Origin: Panorpa germanica | Lineage: Eukaryota; Arthropoda; Insecta; Mecoptera; Panorpidae | Assembly (NCBI GenBank): GCA_963678705.1 | Contig: OY783219.1 | Coordinates: 5,580,001 to 5,644,000, forward strand | Direction: 5' to 3' | DNA: 64,000 bases | Part shown: piece by piece, positions 11,521-24,690 of the stretch | How the letters are laid out: each line of letters starts with the position of its first letter | How positions within the stretch are numbered: position 1 is the first letter of the stretch | Position numbers and translations under genes: made by a program | Notes under the pieces: model-generated | The model's input: only the letters and a program-made list of their open reading frames with translations | Databases searched by the model: none | Told to the model about the DNA's origin: nothing

Positions 11521-14205
11521 TTTTTAAAGCCTTTTGGAATAGCTATAAAATGAGAGCCTTTTAGATTAAATCCCTTGGAATACAAAACGTAAACTCAGGT
11601 AGTATTTAACGTAATATTTTTTACATAACGTTATGTTTTATTATTTACCTAGGTTTACATTGTCATTAAATAAATGCAAAAGGCATTTAATTTAAATGTT
11701 TGTACTAAAATATTAATTTAAATTGTAACTTGAAAATATTGAATTCTCAAAAGAGATTTTTTTATGTAACAGGTAAACTTTTTTATGTTAAATAAACCTT
11801 AAATGTATGTAACTATGTTTAGAGTGATATAACTACAAGAAAGTAAAGTAACAATAATATTTTGTGTGTTCGGGTTCCATAATAAATATCCAATATTAAG
11901 CAAAAGTAAATACAATTTCTTGCTAGATTATGGTGTACAAGCTTAATACTTAAATATCTATTAGTTAGGCAGCGATGTAGTACACAAAAGTACGATAACT
12001 TGACACCGAAAGGTAAAAAAGTTATTGAAGTTATTACATTTTTAAGTTCTACAGGTAGAAAATGTAACTAAATGTAACACTTTAATAAGCTAGCAAGTGT
12101 GTAAGTTGTCTTGCAAGATAATATATCTATGTAAGAAGAAATTAACCTTGGAATTAGCTTATGGTAAACTAAGACTGAAAACGAATTTAAGCAAATAGGA
12201 TAATATTTGTGCAGTAGTATTAAAAATGTAATAGTAGTTATTTATATAGAATTGAGGGGTTCTTGATTTAAATTTGGGCAATGCCCCATGAAGGTATAAC
12301 GTGTCATTGACAACATTTTCTAATATTTAATTTAAAGTAATAATTTTCAAGTCAAGTCAAATTTTAAAGTAATTTTATGTAATTTAAAAGTACAGAAAAT
12401 CAAATTTGACTTGACCCAAGTGACCCTTTTTCTTGTGTAAGACACATTAATCCTAAACGTCGACCTATTACCGATACTGAGTCCTATCACCGACAATCTC
12501 CTACTATATTGACAGCTTTTATGGTGTCGTAGCCTCATATATGTGAACAATACTTCTGCCTTATAAGTTTTATGATTATGATAACACATAATCAAATTAA
12601 TTTTAAAATATAAACCTGATCTTGTGAACGAACACGAAGACACAGCAGTCTGGCGTCTAGCTTAAATGATTTTGGTTTTTGTATCCTTTTTTGTTTACTA
12701 AAAGTTTTAAAATTTAGTTTTAACCGACACCAAATTAATCAAATGTTATATGTACAACTTGTTCAAAAAATATTCTTTTGAAATGCAATGTTTTTCTCAG
12801 TTCCTTTTTTAATCTTTTAATGATGCAATATGTATATGTATATATATATATAGGGCATAATTTGGGCCAGCAAAATAGATATTAGCTCATATCTATTTCG
12901 GATGATACGTTCTTAAAAAGTTTGTTAAATATTTTGTCTAAATCTATAATTAGAATCCATTTTAAACACGCATGCGCGATGAGGCTTTAATAATTAAAAA
13001 TAACTACGAGGTATCACAAAATTAATTATATAACTTATATAAAAGAAAACGAAAATATAATTTGAATTAGCAAAGATTCAAACCGATAATTATTTTATTT
13101 GAATTATTGAATTCTTTACGTGTAAGTGTTACTTTGGTAGTATTTTATTTTTAGCAGGTGTATTGTGAATTTGTATATGATATTTGAATTTGAACACCTC
13201 CATATATAGATAGTCCATATGTAAAATATTCCATCAAGGTTGCAGATTCACCACCACTTTTTCACAAAAAATTTTCACCATCACTTTTTTTTTAAATATA
13301 CACTTATTAAACTTAATTAATTAATAGACTAAATATATGAATTAGTAATTAGCAATTAAAGCGTTAGCTAAAGAAATACTTAAAGCACTATTTAAATTAG
13401 TAATTTGCGTAATATCATTTTTTTTTTTGCATGTATTAAGTAAATAATATAAAAAAGCTTGTATTTATTTTATGAAATTTGTAACTTACAGTAAAAACGG
13501 TAAAAATAAGGAGCCGCTCGGCTATGTACTGATTCACTACCGACAGCCGACGGTGGAATGAGGTCCGCGAGTAATAAAGCGGGTCTAACTTTTCTAGAAT
13601 TATTCTTAAATTATTTAAGAAAATTTTTATATCTCCCACTACTGATACTGTTGTACGACGCATGCGCAGTGGATACAAATCTTTTCTATACTTATAACTT
13701 AGATTTATTTAAGCAAGTATTTCTAAATTGTGTAACTGCACGACGACTGGTGATTGTTTTTTTTAAAGGACTTTTTGTGATGGGAACATAATATCCAAAC
13801 ACCCACGATTATTTTTTTTTTTTATACTTTTTCTTTTTGTTCAACTATTTTGTTTCTTGATAGATTTTTATGAAATTGATGGAAATTTAGGAAATATTTT
13901 TCGTAATTAAAACAGGCGAAAGTATAGTTAGATATTAAGTACAAACATTAAACGTACTTAATATGAGCGCGCTAGTTATTTCTTTTCTTTTTTTAAATAT
14001 GTGGACCATTCTCGAATTTGCTTTATTTGTATATTAATTTTGATCACCGATGAACCCCTTCAATGTTGGCAGTATTTGTCATAGCCTTTTATATGTAGAC
14101 GACACCGCTGCCTAATAACTGTACTATTATGTATGTACATGATCAATATAAATTAATAATAACCAAACGCAGAAAATATATTTTTACTGCAACTTTATTT
14201 GCCAA

Positions 14206-14570
14206 TGTTAAGGTGAAACGATACTTGGCCATTTTGGCGAAATATAGATGCCGACACTATACAGCAAGTTAAAAATTATTAAATACACTATGTTTTTTTA
14301 TGTTTAAATCGTTTTATGTAAGTAACTATAAACGCAAATCAAAATCTAAAGCTGCAATTAGTTAGATGAATAACATATCTACATTTTAAGCTTTCTTCCA
14401 CTGACTTTTAATGAGTTGGAACCGCAAAAATAGGTTTTGAAAATGAATATTACTATATTTTCTAGTTAAATTCCAATTTTTATATGACTGGTAACATTTC
14501 TAAGGGTTTGTTATAAATTTTATAACCTTTATTATGGTTTTCAAACTTACGCTTAAAACTTATACTTAAG
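14206..14570. mobile_element. MITE family C, copy 1 (one end degraded)
   Basis: Starts with the family C terminus TTAAGGTGAAACGATACTTG. The interior matches 33621-33996 and 50593-50991. The right terminal repeat cannot be seen. Confidence 0.75.
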
Positions 14571-15581
14571 AATAATATTCGGTAATAGTCATATAAAAAT
14601 TGGAAGTGGGCAATTCGAAGAAATGGGCAAGTGACAGAGAATATTGCTAATGTTCTACATGTGTTGTAAAATAAATTAGATTATTAATATAAAATGTATT
14701 TCAATAAATATCTTTAAGAAATATTAACATCCAGAAATAATAGCAGAATAATATTAAATAAAAATAATTTTAAAACGATAAATAATTCTACTTTGACAGA
14801 TTTTAGTTTATTAAAACAGTCGATAAAAAAGAACGCTGTAGTTTTAAATCAAAACTAAAACAATAGCTTGAAATGATGTTAAGAATTAATTTTAAAAATA
14901 CGTAAAAGTAAAACTTCTGAAAATAATTGTATACTATTACTTCATTTAAAAATATTATTATAAAATAGAAAATTGTAAACTATAGTGCCAGCCAGGCTGA
15001 CAACAGCAAAACATAAAAACTATAACGAACTGCTGTGTCTTTATTTGTAAATTGGCTCAGAATCAAAATGAATGATTCCAAGATGTTACAAAAGCTATAA
15101 CATGCTTTTAAATGTATAAATATAAAAAATGGTTATATTTGCAACAAGTTACTTGTTATGTTCAAGTTTTGCTTAACAAAAATATAACCTATGCAAAATT
15201 AACAGATTTCAAAATGGGTAATTTTTATTAAAGTGTGTTAACCTTATATTTCTAACGAGTTTTTACTTTTTTTTAAATATCCAAAAGTTTACGGTGATAT
15301 TGCTATTTAGATAAATTTAATTTTCTGTTTTGTCGATTAATTTTGAACCATCTTGTGACGTCACGTAATAAGTCTGTAGACTAACAAGTTAACAATCTTA
15401 TTTATTTTGTCTTTAGGTATCTTTTTCTTTTTAAAATCAATTTATTGGTGGTCCTATCTTCTTTGTGTTCATTTTCGTTTCTTGTTTTGAAACAGAGAAG
15501 ATTAAAATAGCTAAACCTGTGGAATAGGTGGATATATAAATTATTCATAGTGGGATTTAATTAATTTTTCATTTACAGCTA

Positions 15582-15843
15582 CCCAGTAAACATTTAGTGA
15601 AGTACCCTATTTAGTAACGTTTCTATCACTATTTCACTTCAATTATAGTTCGCATCAACTTTATCTTCATTTGTATTCCGACAGGTGGAGTGGTTCCGTC
15701 ATCTGTAGCCGATAAAACAGACATTTCATATGAACGATTGTGAGAAACTGAACTATAAATGAACTCTTTCATGACAAAGAAATCATACGCATCTCCAATA
15801 TGATGTCAAAGTGACTCCAAAATGCTCCAAAATGTTTACTGGG
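15582..15843. mobile_element. MITE family D, copy 2 (full length)
   Basis: 262 bp from CCCAGTAAACATTT to AAATGTTTACTGGG, in reverse orientation relative to the copies at 3928 and 19714. A TA lies next to each end here, but not at copy 3, so the target site is unresolved. Confidence 0.85.
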
Positions 15844-15859
15844 TATATATTTGACATTA

Positions 15860-16195
15860 TTATTAACTAACAGAACCGACAGACGTTGTCCTGTCCAAAT
15901 TTCAACAAATTTTTTCATAATTCAACTGAAAATAAACAACTGAATCAATTTTTCGTCACTATTAGCTTGATTATCAATTTGACAATCAGCTGTCAAACTG
16001 CTGAAAAAAGTACTTTCAGTTTTTCGACAATTTTTCTTTTTTCCGGCCAAATTTTCGTATTTTTCTTTCCCTGGAAACGTTATTTAGACTATTAGGAACA
16101 TTTTCAAGAAAAAATTGGCCAAATCGGTCCAGCCGTTTTGAAGTGATGCGCGCTTACCAACGACCAGCATTTAGTTTTTATTTATATAGAAGATT
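15860..16195 (+). mobile_element. Decayed retroelement or SINE 3' region
   Basis: Contains GACAGACGTTGTCCTGTCC and AAATCGGTCCAGCCGTTTTG near its end, strings typical of the 3' parts of dispersed insect retroelements. This assignment is from memory. No reverse transcriptase frame remains. Confidence 0.4.
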
Positions 16196-16465
16196 ACAAT
16201 ATATTTTTTTATTCCGGCTCGCGTATTTCTTTCAATTCCTCGATGTGGCCTGCATACTCTAAAAGATTAGATAATCGTGCTCTGTTGGATAATGGAGATG
16301 GCAATTCATAGAAGGGAAGAGGGTAAGAATTGGAAGTGGAGGAATTATAATTTTTTTGTAACTACTGTAAATAGAAAAAGTGAGTATTTATATCTCCATA
16401 ATATTGTGACATATAAAAAAATAATTGCTTTACGAAATTAAGACATGGTTCACAACTCCGTGTTC

Positions 16466-16622
16466 TAGTTCATTAGTGAAACATCTCGAAATATTCGTGT
16501 CACAAGTATGCTTGCAGTATGAGACAAGTTTATCTGCATTATAATTTTGTTTGGCTGCACTCTACTCAAATCGAATTTGGTTTCATATTTCGAAAATGAC
16601 CCACTAATGAACTGGACGTTCG
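16466..16622. mobile_element. Putative short MITE with GTTCATTAGTG ends
   Basis: TAGTTCATTAGTG at the left and CACTAATGAACTGG at the right are inverted repeats about 155 bp apart. Single copy in the window. Confidence 0.45.
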
Positions 16623-17407
16623 ATATCAAAAACGAGTCGACGAATATGACCAAAGTTGTTAAATCGCCTTAAAACTAAAGAAAAGAAAACCAAATCTAAT
16701 CGTATTAAAATAAATATATGTTTTTGTAAAATTCTAAAATATTTATAACATTTATTAAAATGTATATTTGAAATATTTGTAACAGGTCGATAAAACAGGA
16801 CGCTGCATTCCTACAAATAGTGTGTGTGTGTGTTACGTTTATTAACCTATTAAAAAGTTTGAAAATACAGATTTAAATATAATTTTGAATCTAAACAAAT
16901 TTATACGTTACAGAGATAGAATATCATAGTCATATGTGTTAGACAAAATTGAAATAATACATTGACTTCAAAAAACGAAGGATGGTGCGCCGGGTGCGCG
17001 GAGCTCGGGTGTGTTCGGATTGACACGAACGGTGTTATAAATGCAAGGAGCCGTGGAGGAACACTGATGCACAAAATAAGGTCTTGAGAGTTTTTATCGA
17101 TAGATGTTACGTTTCTTTCAGTGACAATTCGTTTGTAAACATCCATTTCTTTTTTATTTATTTACATTATTGTACAACATATTAAGTTTATTGTGTAAAA
17201 ATTTGAAGTCGATTAGAGTAAAACTGTCGGAAATATAGAGTTTTAAGTCTTCACCTCTCTGATTGGGTTTCGTCTTTCTTTGAAACTTTTAAACGCGTTT
17301 TCTCACACATAGCTTTTTCAGAGTCGGTGTCCTCTCTAGATCAAAATCTACTGCACCAATCTTTTTGAAATTTTGCACACTCTTTCTTTACATAAATGCC
17401 GAGATAT

Positions 17408-17552
17408 CGCTGTCGAGTTTTTTTTTTATTTTTTAGTTTTAACGTATTTTAAAATAACAAAATTTCTGATTTTTACATGAAAAATCGATATTTTGATTTC
17501 TAAGTGCTGTAAAAATTTGATAAATCTATAAAATAAAAAAAACTCGACAGCG
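17408..17552. repeat. Hairpin-forming inverted repeat
   Basis: CGCTGTCGAGTTTTTTTTTT at the left pairs with AAAAAAACTCGACAGCG at the right around a loop of roughly 95 bp. It could be a small foldback element. Confidence 0.55.
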
Positions 17553-18102
17553 TTACCTGCAGAAACTTATCAAGTAATGAAATCATTTTGGTTTTTCAAT
17601 TTCAGAAAATCCAGTGATGAGTTATGAGTGGCACCGTAATGTTACTTTTTTTTGTGACGTGAGCGGAGATTCGCTGTCAATGCCTCCTTTCTTGATATTT
17701 ATTTATGAAAATTTCACAAAGTATTCTTTAAATGTCATTTTACCATGTAGTAATTATAGAAATAATTATATACTAACTGTGTCGTCAAAAAACATTATCG
17801 AAAATATGCTTTTTTTTTGTATCGATTACACTGGATACAATTGAATTCGATATAAATTTGTGTCTTTCCTACTTGACCACCAGTGCTATCAAAGCACCCG
17901 TAGTCGCAAAGCACGGTCCCAGATCTGTAGTGCACGCTCATACATAGACGTTCTATACATAAACGTCGCGGCGCTCCTTATTTGGCGTCTGGACGAGCCT
18001 TCACGAACATCAGTCGTAATACATAACGGCGGCGACGCTTCCTTGCTTTACAGCCGATAGAACTACCACTAAACATACCAGGGCATTTATTAGACGACTT
18101 AG

Positions 18103-18660
18103 ACAATGGTCTTCATTTCTACAAAAGTGTACTATATATTGATAAAGTTGGTTACTAGAACCTCAAATGTTCAATTATTTTTTAATAACTCCTTATATGT
18201 TAAGAGATATTAACAATTAAAAAAGTCATTTGTCTCTTTAATTATTAAAGGGATTCAACGTTGTACACATTCCAAATGCATGTGACCTCACAACCTTACA
18301 GATCATAAATCTCTGCTATATATATTTATATATCAAAATATCAAATATTAAACACAGCTTAAATAAAATAAAAACTCATTATTCTTTGACTTGACTTGAT
18401 TATTTCGACCACCAACGGCTACAAAACATTACCACAGCACTGACCTACTCAACAAGTAACTGACGTTAAAATGCATTTCACGTCATACAAATATGGTGGA
18501 CCATTTCTAGCGCTAAAACTACAATTCAAATTTTTAATTGCTATATCTCCGTCAACATTTAGATATTTAATAAAATAGACACGCCAATACACATTTATTA
18601 ACATCAATTTCAATTAACAATTGAAAAATCGACCACTGAAAAATGAGGACACAAGCCAGC
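18103..18660. mobile_element. MITE family A, copy 2 (inverted)
   Basis: Reverse-complement match to 2638-3178 over nearly the full length. It ends in GAGGACACAAGCCAGC and lies about 100 bp upstream of the first tandem V-ATPase gene, so it may be part of that gene's promoter region. Confidence 0.75.
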
Positions 18661-18756
18661 ACCCTCTAGTTTCAGCTGAGTCATCTACTAAGTTCACAAG
18701 TAGGCCATGATAGTGTAATGGTGCAATGACATTTGATGAGTAATCTTTTTCTTAAA

Positions 18757-19433
18757 ATGTCAAATGATACTACTCCTCTTTATGCCTATTTCTTCGGAGT
18801 CATGGGAGCTTCTGCGGCAATAATCTTCAGTGGTAAATTTATTACAACATTTTCCTTACCCTAAACTCTTCAAATAATCGTGAAGTAACCTCTTACAACA
18901 TTTTAAAGATGGTTTTCATCTTGGAATATAAATTTCAGCTTTCGGAGCTTCCTATGGGACTGCTAAATCGGGCGTTGGGATTGCTGCGATGGCCGTGGCG
19001 AAACCGGAGTTGATTATGAAGTCTATCATTCCTGTGGTCATGGCTGGAATCATCGCTATTTATGGTTTGGTAGTTGCTGTGCTGATAGCTGGAGGAATTC
19101 CCCCGGAAGGATACACAATTCACGCGTAAATTTGTTACCAATTAACTAAAAACTGCTTCTTTAAAGAAATTCAGCCATTTGCTTTGAAGAGGAGTTCATG
19201 TTGTATGTTTTTCCAGCGCGTACATTCATCTTGGAGCCGGACTATCTGTGGGCTTGTCAGGATTAGCAGCAGGTTTCGCCATCGGCATCGTAGGAGATGC
19301 TGGAGTCCGTGGAACAGCTCAACAACCGCGTCTGTTCGTGGGAATGATCTTGATTCTTATTTTCGCGGAAGTCTTAGGCCTTTACGGACTCATCGTTGCC
19401 ATTTACTTGTACACGAAGACATCTTCTGGATAG
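18757..19433 (+). CDS. V-ATPase subunit c (16 kDa proteolipid), tandem copy 1
   Basis: Subunit c forms the membrane rotor ring of the V-ATPase Vo sector and carries protons. Exons are 18757-18832, 18939-19125 and 19217-19433, giving 159 aa with intron phases 1 and 2. The protein begins [19 protein letters not shown] and has four predicted transmembrane helices. Hairpin one carries GTAKSG-GIA, and helix four carries the proton-binding glutamate (about residue 139) in [19 protein letters not shown]. The linker between helices 2 and 3 ([14 protein letters not shown]) and the C-terminal SSG extension differ from the minus-strand copy. A nearly identical stretch in exon 3 is shared with copy 2. 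The intact active residue argues for function. Expression is unknown. Confidence 0.93.
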
Positions 19434-19713
19434 TCAAAACTTTTGGAAGATAGATTTTTATTTTATAAGTTCTCCCGACTAAAATTAAACTTATTTTGGA
19501 TATGTAGATAATTAGAAAGTATATTATAAGTATTATTTTGGTTTTCTTAAGGTGTCATCACTGAGTAATACGTCACGAAACTTTATCTATGATATCTGAA
19601 GGACACAGTGTTTTATTTCGATGAGCGGTTATATCTGTCGTTGGTAAGATATTAACAAAATTGCAAGATCGAAGTCTTGAGGTGGTTTTAACATTTAAGA
19701 TCGCTCTTATCTT

Positions 19714-19975
19714 CCCAGTAAACATTTAGGAGCATTTTGCAGTCACTTTGACATCATATTGAAGATGCGTATGATTTTTTTGTCATGAAAGAGTACATTT
19801 ATAGTTCAGTTTCTCACAATTCTTCATATGAAATGTCTGTTTTATCGGCTACAGATGACAGAACCACTCCACCTGTCGGAATACAAATGAAGATAAAGTT
19901 GTTGCGAACTATAATTGAAGTGAAACAGTGCTAGAAACGTCACAACATAGGGCACTTCACTAAATGTTTACTGGG
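19714..19975. mobile_element. MITE family D, copy 3 (full length)
   Basis: 262 bp, from CCCAGTAAACATTT to AAATGTTTACTGGG, the same size as copy 2 and in the opposite orientation. Confidence 0.85.
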
Positions 19976-21589
19976 TTGTATTAAACGGCTACCTTCTTAG
20001 CTCAGAGTTTGTCATAACAATTCCAATACAATAAATGCTACAAAGAAAATTAAAGTAGCTGCCATTTGTAGAAGGAACGAAAGAACCACCTTTATAAGGT
20101 ATTTTGCTTTTGAAATGACAGCCAATTCTCATTCAATACTATATGAGTAATACTTTTAGAAAACTGCGTGCTGCCAATTTGAAAACGTGTTCCATTTTCC
20201 TGTAGGTACAACGCGCTCATTATTGGATTTGGGGAAAATTTGTTCAAGAGAAATTTGTTCAAAATTTTATACTCTTTAATTACCAAAGCCATTTAACCAT
20301 CTGATAGTGAGATATTTAAAAGAAATCCAAAAATTTCGTGTTTATAAGACAGGGCAAGTTTTCCAAGGACTTCCGAAATGGTAAATTTGGTGAATCATTA
20401 CTGGCCTTAATAAATATAGGGTATTTAAACAAGACCGGTAATTTTAAATCACTAGAAAAACGCAAAATTTCAACGACATTTGGCAGATATTGTGTTTAAT
20501 TAAAAACCTTAGAGTTTGCACTTTAGATTAAAATAAAAATATCAACATTTTTCATTGAAATTGTGCGTTTTCTACTGATTTAATAAATAACCGCTCTTAT
20601 TGAAAGGCCCTTACCTGCCCGAACCGAATGAGAATGCAACTGTGTTGTTAGTCGTAGAACGCACGTGTATACGAGTAAGAGAAAACACACAAAACGAACG
20701 AAACTGAACTGATTTGCTATTTGGTTTTGACCACGTTTTGAGCGACTATGTTTCTAGGTCGCAGGGCAATTACGTTGCATGCTATTGATGGTGACATCAT
20801 GAGCAGAAAGTACTTAAATACATACATACAAATACCTCAGAATACGACACAATAAAATCCCCTATGATGCTATTGTTAAAAATTCTATAGAGTCACGAAA
20901 CACGGCTCAACATGGCTCGTTTTTCGTTGGAAACTTCTTGTGCAGACGGATTTATTTGTACCTAGGATACGTTATTAAATTTGAAATATGACACAAGGCA
21001 AATTCTAATAAAAACAGAAGAATTAGAGCGAATGCTTCAGATACTTTTTTGATTAACTAATAAAATCACTGCAAGCGCCTCCGCAGATATTTATAAGCTG
21101 TTCCAGCGTTGATATCGAATTCATTGATATGGTAAGGGAATCCGGGTTCCGATTGCGTTGAAGCCCACCAGTAGATATTTGCAAAAGCAAACTAACTCGA
21201 ATATTTATTTTATATTTCATTTTGGAGAGAGAAAGGTGAGCTTTTGGTCACTTTGTCAAATCAGGAAGTGGGTCAGAAGGCTTGAGTTTTATCCATGTCG
21301 TTAGGATGATATCTCTCTCCCTCACGTATTCGCTCGCTTGCAAGAAACGATGGAAAAATTTAATTTTATCACGTTAAGTATTTACTGTATAAGGAAATCG
21401 TGAAATTTGTGTGAAAAAAATCGGATTTGTTTATCAACCTCAATTTTTAAGAGATAGACCTCCATCTTGAAAAATGGCGGCTAAAATCTTGGAATATCTC
21501 TTTACCAGTGGATTCTATGCTAAAAATAGTTATTATCAATCTGATAGAGGGCTCAATTTCCTACAATTGATGTATACAACATTTTTGTG

Positions 21590-22000
21590 TATCTCTAATA
21601 GATATTGAGCTACACCGCTGGAAAGTAGAGCACTCCATTGAAAATTAGTAATGATTCAAACACCGAATGCATAATTGCCCATACTTCCTAAACCCATTAT
21701 AGTATATAGCATACATCACATATATTATTAAAAAAGATTTTTAACGTTTTTACAATTTTTATATAAATATTTTTTTAATAAAATAAATGCTAAATGTATT
21801 ATGACGGAATGTAACATTTATTATTGCTTACAACTTTTTTACTATAAAAGTTACCACAAAAAGTTATTAATAAAAGTTGTAGATAATATTGTTACCTACA
21901 AAAAAGTTCTTTACAAAAATTTTGTGGAAGTTATAGTTTTCAAGATAAACAAGAAAAACTGATTACAACCGTATTTTCAAAATGGCGGCTGAGTGGGACT
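21590..22000. repeat. Interspersed repeat family B, copy 2
   Basis: Matches 7085-7415, including GTTGTAGATAATATTGTTA-like sequence and the end ATTTTCAAAATGGCGGC. Boundaries are approximate. Confidence 0.55.
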
Positions 22001-22257
22001 AAACCTGGAATAGGTTATGATCGCATGCGCATAGAGAACAAATAGGGACTTATACCTTTCTCTCTCGCACACATTTTGGACACACTTTTAATCTATCACA
22101 CTCCAGATATATATGCTCTAAGGAATCATCATTATCAACATATTTAAACGCAGTTGGCCATAAGATTTACTTTTTCTAAGTTGGCTACATTTTAATATCA
22201 AATGTCAATATCTAAATGGTTATTAAAGTAATCAACGGACTTGTTTATTAATTCAAA

Positions 22258-22893
22258 ATGTCTGCTGAAGATGACGCGCCCCTTTACGCATATTTCTTCG
22301 GGGTTATGGGGGCCACTTCAGCGATTGTGTTCAGCGGTGGGTAACATACAATTACTAAATTACTTTTCAGAGAACGTTCTGATAGATTTGTATGCATTTC
22401 AGCACTAGGAGCGTCGTACGGCACCGCTAAATCAGGAGTGGGGATTGCGGCCATGTCAGTGATGAAACCAGATTTAATAATGAAGTCCATCATCCCCGTT
22501 GTCATGGCAGGAATCATCGCCATTTACGGTTTAGTCGTTGCTGTGTTAATCGCTGGAGGGATAACTGTACCACCAACTAAATACAAACTAGCGACGTAAG
22601 TGTTACAGGTGCAAGTTTACTTTCACAACAACTGCCATACTTCCCTATTCATCCTTTTTATTTGTCTCTTTTTCAGAGCTTACATCCATTTTGGAGCTGG
22701 ACTTTCGGTTGGTTTCTCGGGTTTAGCAGCAGGTTTCGCTATCGGCATCGTAGGAGATGCTGGAGTCCGTGGAACAGCCCAACAACCGCGTCTGTTCGTG
22801 GGAATGATCTTGATACTTATTTTCGCTGAAGTCTTAGGCCTGTATGGACTTATCGTTGCCATTTACTTGTACACGAAGACATCTTCTGGCTAG
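22258..22893 (+). CDS. V-ATPase subunit c, tandem copy 2
   Basis: Exons are 22258-22336, 22403-22595 and 22677-22893, giving 162 aa. Intron phases and positions are the same as in the other copies. It starts [20 protein letters not shown]. The rotor-ring core, the glycine-rich helices and the proton-binding glutamate (about residue 142) are intact. The helix 2-3 linker is [16 protein letters not shown]. The first donor is GTGGGT. The C-terminus ends KTSSG as in copy 1, and exon 3 is almost identical in nucleotides to copy 1 over about 85 bp, suggesting recent gene conversion or duplication. AATAAA occurs near 23004. It is a variant V-ATPase ring subunit, possibly tissue-restricted by analogy with the Drosophila Vha16 paralogs (inference). 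Confidence 0.93.
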
Positions 22894-23346
22894 TCATCTA
22901 ACTCTAGTGTTAAAATATCTTTGTACAAAATTGTTCATTTAAGCTCTTTAATTTATTGGATTTAGTTTTACTTCTATTTATCATTACTATGTAAGGACAA
23001 AACAATAAAGATATCGATTATTTTCTTAAATATATTGTTTTTTATTATATAAAACCTCTATTAATTAGCTAAGATATTATTAAGTTCGTATAAGTAATTG
23101 TTTAGCCATTATTCAAACACAATACGCGCCATCTGTTAAGCAGTAGGTACAACACATAAAGTTAGTTATCCCTTTCATAGGTGGCACTATTATTTTTTTA
23201 AATTACAACGCCTGATCAGTATGCCACAATATATACTTCTAAATGTGTAAATATAGCTGAATGCTGAACAGGCGTTAAAAATAAGATTTCTCTGCATTAT
23301 TTAATATGAAAGAAGGTTATACTCTTCTTAAAATTAGCAAATGTGT
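22894..23346. other. 3' flank of V-ATPase copy 2, duplicated in the flank of copy 4
   Basis: From about 23085 the sequence resembles 29670-29885: AATTGTTTAGC, then GGTGGCACTATT or GATGGCGCTATT, then ACGCCTGATCAGTATG or ACACCTGATCAGTATG, then AAGAAGG-TATACTC. This shows that the duplicated unit extended beyond the gene. Confidence 0.55.
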
Positions 23347-23348
23347 CG

Positions 23349-24690
23349 TTGTATTTTAAATTTTATCGAAATAGGATTTTCTGCATTTCTTCAAAGGATA
23401 AGCAACCTTTCTTAAATTCATAGACATTATTTTCTAAAAGAAATTTGAAAATATCGATGCAGTTTTAATCATTATATTCTAAAATAAATAACTGCTTCAT
23501 TACATTTTAAATATCTATGCGATTGTGGTTTTTGTGCGACCTTTTTTATTTTCATGGACTTTTATTTTTAAAGGATAATTTACATTTTCTTGAAATTTTT
23601 TGATGCAGTTATGTTCGTTAGGCTTTAAATTAAACAACTGCTTCATTACATTTTAAATATTCACGCGATTCTGACTTTTATGCGACCTTTTTTAAATTCA
23701 TGGACTTTTTTTTTCTAAAATTTTTTTTTCATTTCTTGAAATTTTTTGATGCAGATATGTTCGTTAGGATTTAAATTAAAAAACTGCTTCCTTACATTTT
23801 AAATATCCACGCGATTTTGGCTTTTATGCGACTTTTTTTAAATTCATGGACTTTTTTTTCTAAAATTTTTTTTTGGATTTCTTGAAATTTTTTGATGCAG
23901 TTATGTTCGCTAGGCTTTAAATTAAAAAACTGCTTCATTACATTTTAAATATGCTCGCGATTCTGACTTTTATACGACCTTTTTTAAATTCATGGACTTT
24001 TTTTTCTTAAAATTTTTTTTGGATTTCTTGAAATATTTTGATGCAGTTATGTTCGTTAGGCTTTAAATTAAAAAACTGCTTCATCACATTTTAAATATCC
24101 ACGCGATTCTGACTTTCATGTGACCTTTTTTAAATTCATGGACTTTTTTTTCTTAAATTTTTTTTTTTGATTTCTTGAAATTCTTTGCTGCAGTTATGTT
24201 TGTTAGGATTTAAATTAAAAAACTGCTTCCTTACATTTTAAATATCCACGCGATTTTGGCTTTTATGCGACTTTTTTTTAAATTCATGGACTTTTTTTTC
24301 TAAAATTTTCTTTTGGATTTCTTGAAATTTTTTGATGCAGTTATGTTCGTTAGGCTTTAAATTAAAAAACTGCTTCATTACATTTTAAATATGCTCGCGA
24401 TTCTGACTTTTATACGACTTTTTTTTAAATTCATGGACTTTTTTTTCTAAAATTTTTTTTTGGATTTCTTGAAATTTTTTGATGCAGTTATGTTCGTTAG
24501 GCTTTAAATTAAAAAACTGCTTCATTACATTTTAAATATGCACGCGATTCTGACTTTTATGCGACCTTTTTTAAATTCATGGACTTTTTTTTCATAAAAT
24601 TTCTTTTGGATTTCTTGAAATTTTTTGATGCAGTTATGTTCCTTATGCTCTAAAATAAAAAACTGCATCATTAGATTTTAAATATCTACG
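23349..24690. repeat. Tandem array, 146-147 bp unit, left arm of a large palindrome
   Basis: About nine units. The landmark CTTCATTACATTTTAAAT (or CTTCCTTAC) starts at 23495, 23641, 23787, 23933, 24079, 24226, 24373 and 24520, and a diverged form at 24666. Spacing is 146 or 147 bp throughout. Units contain CGCGATTCTGACTTTTATGC, TTCATGGAC and GATGCAGTTATGTTCGTTAG. Inner units are near-identical; the outermost one is diverged. Confidence 0.93.

Larger units (their letters stand above)
8753..18756. other. 10-kb interval without recognised coding genes
   Basis: This contains the upstream part of troponin T (5' UTR intron and promoter, not located) and many repeats listed separately. A relatively GC-richer patch at 17880-18060 has an open frame but no similarity that I recognise. 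No conserved protein was seen on either strand. Confidence 0.55.
19434..22257. other. Interval between V-ATPase copies 1 and 2
   Basis: Holds a MITE D copy and a repeat B copy. No coding signal was recognised. The promoter of copy 2 should lie near its right end. Confidence 0.5.

Noticed and set aside
13436..13791. Overlapping open frames on both strands
   Set aside because: Neither shows a known motif, splice context or codon pattern distinct from background.
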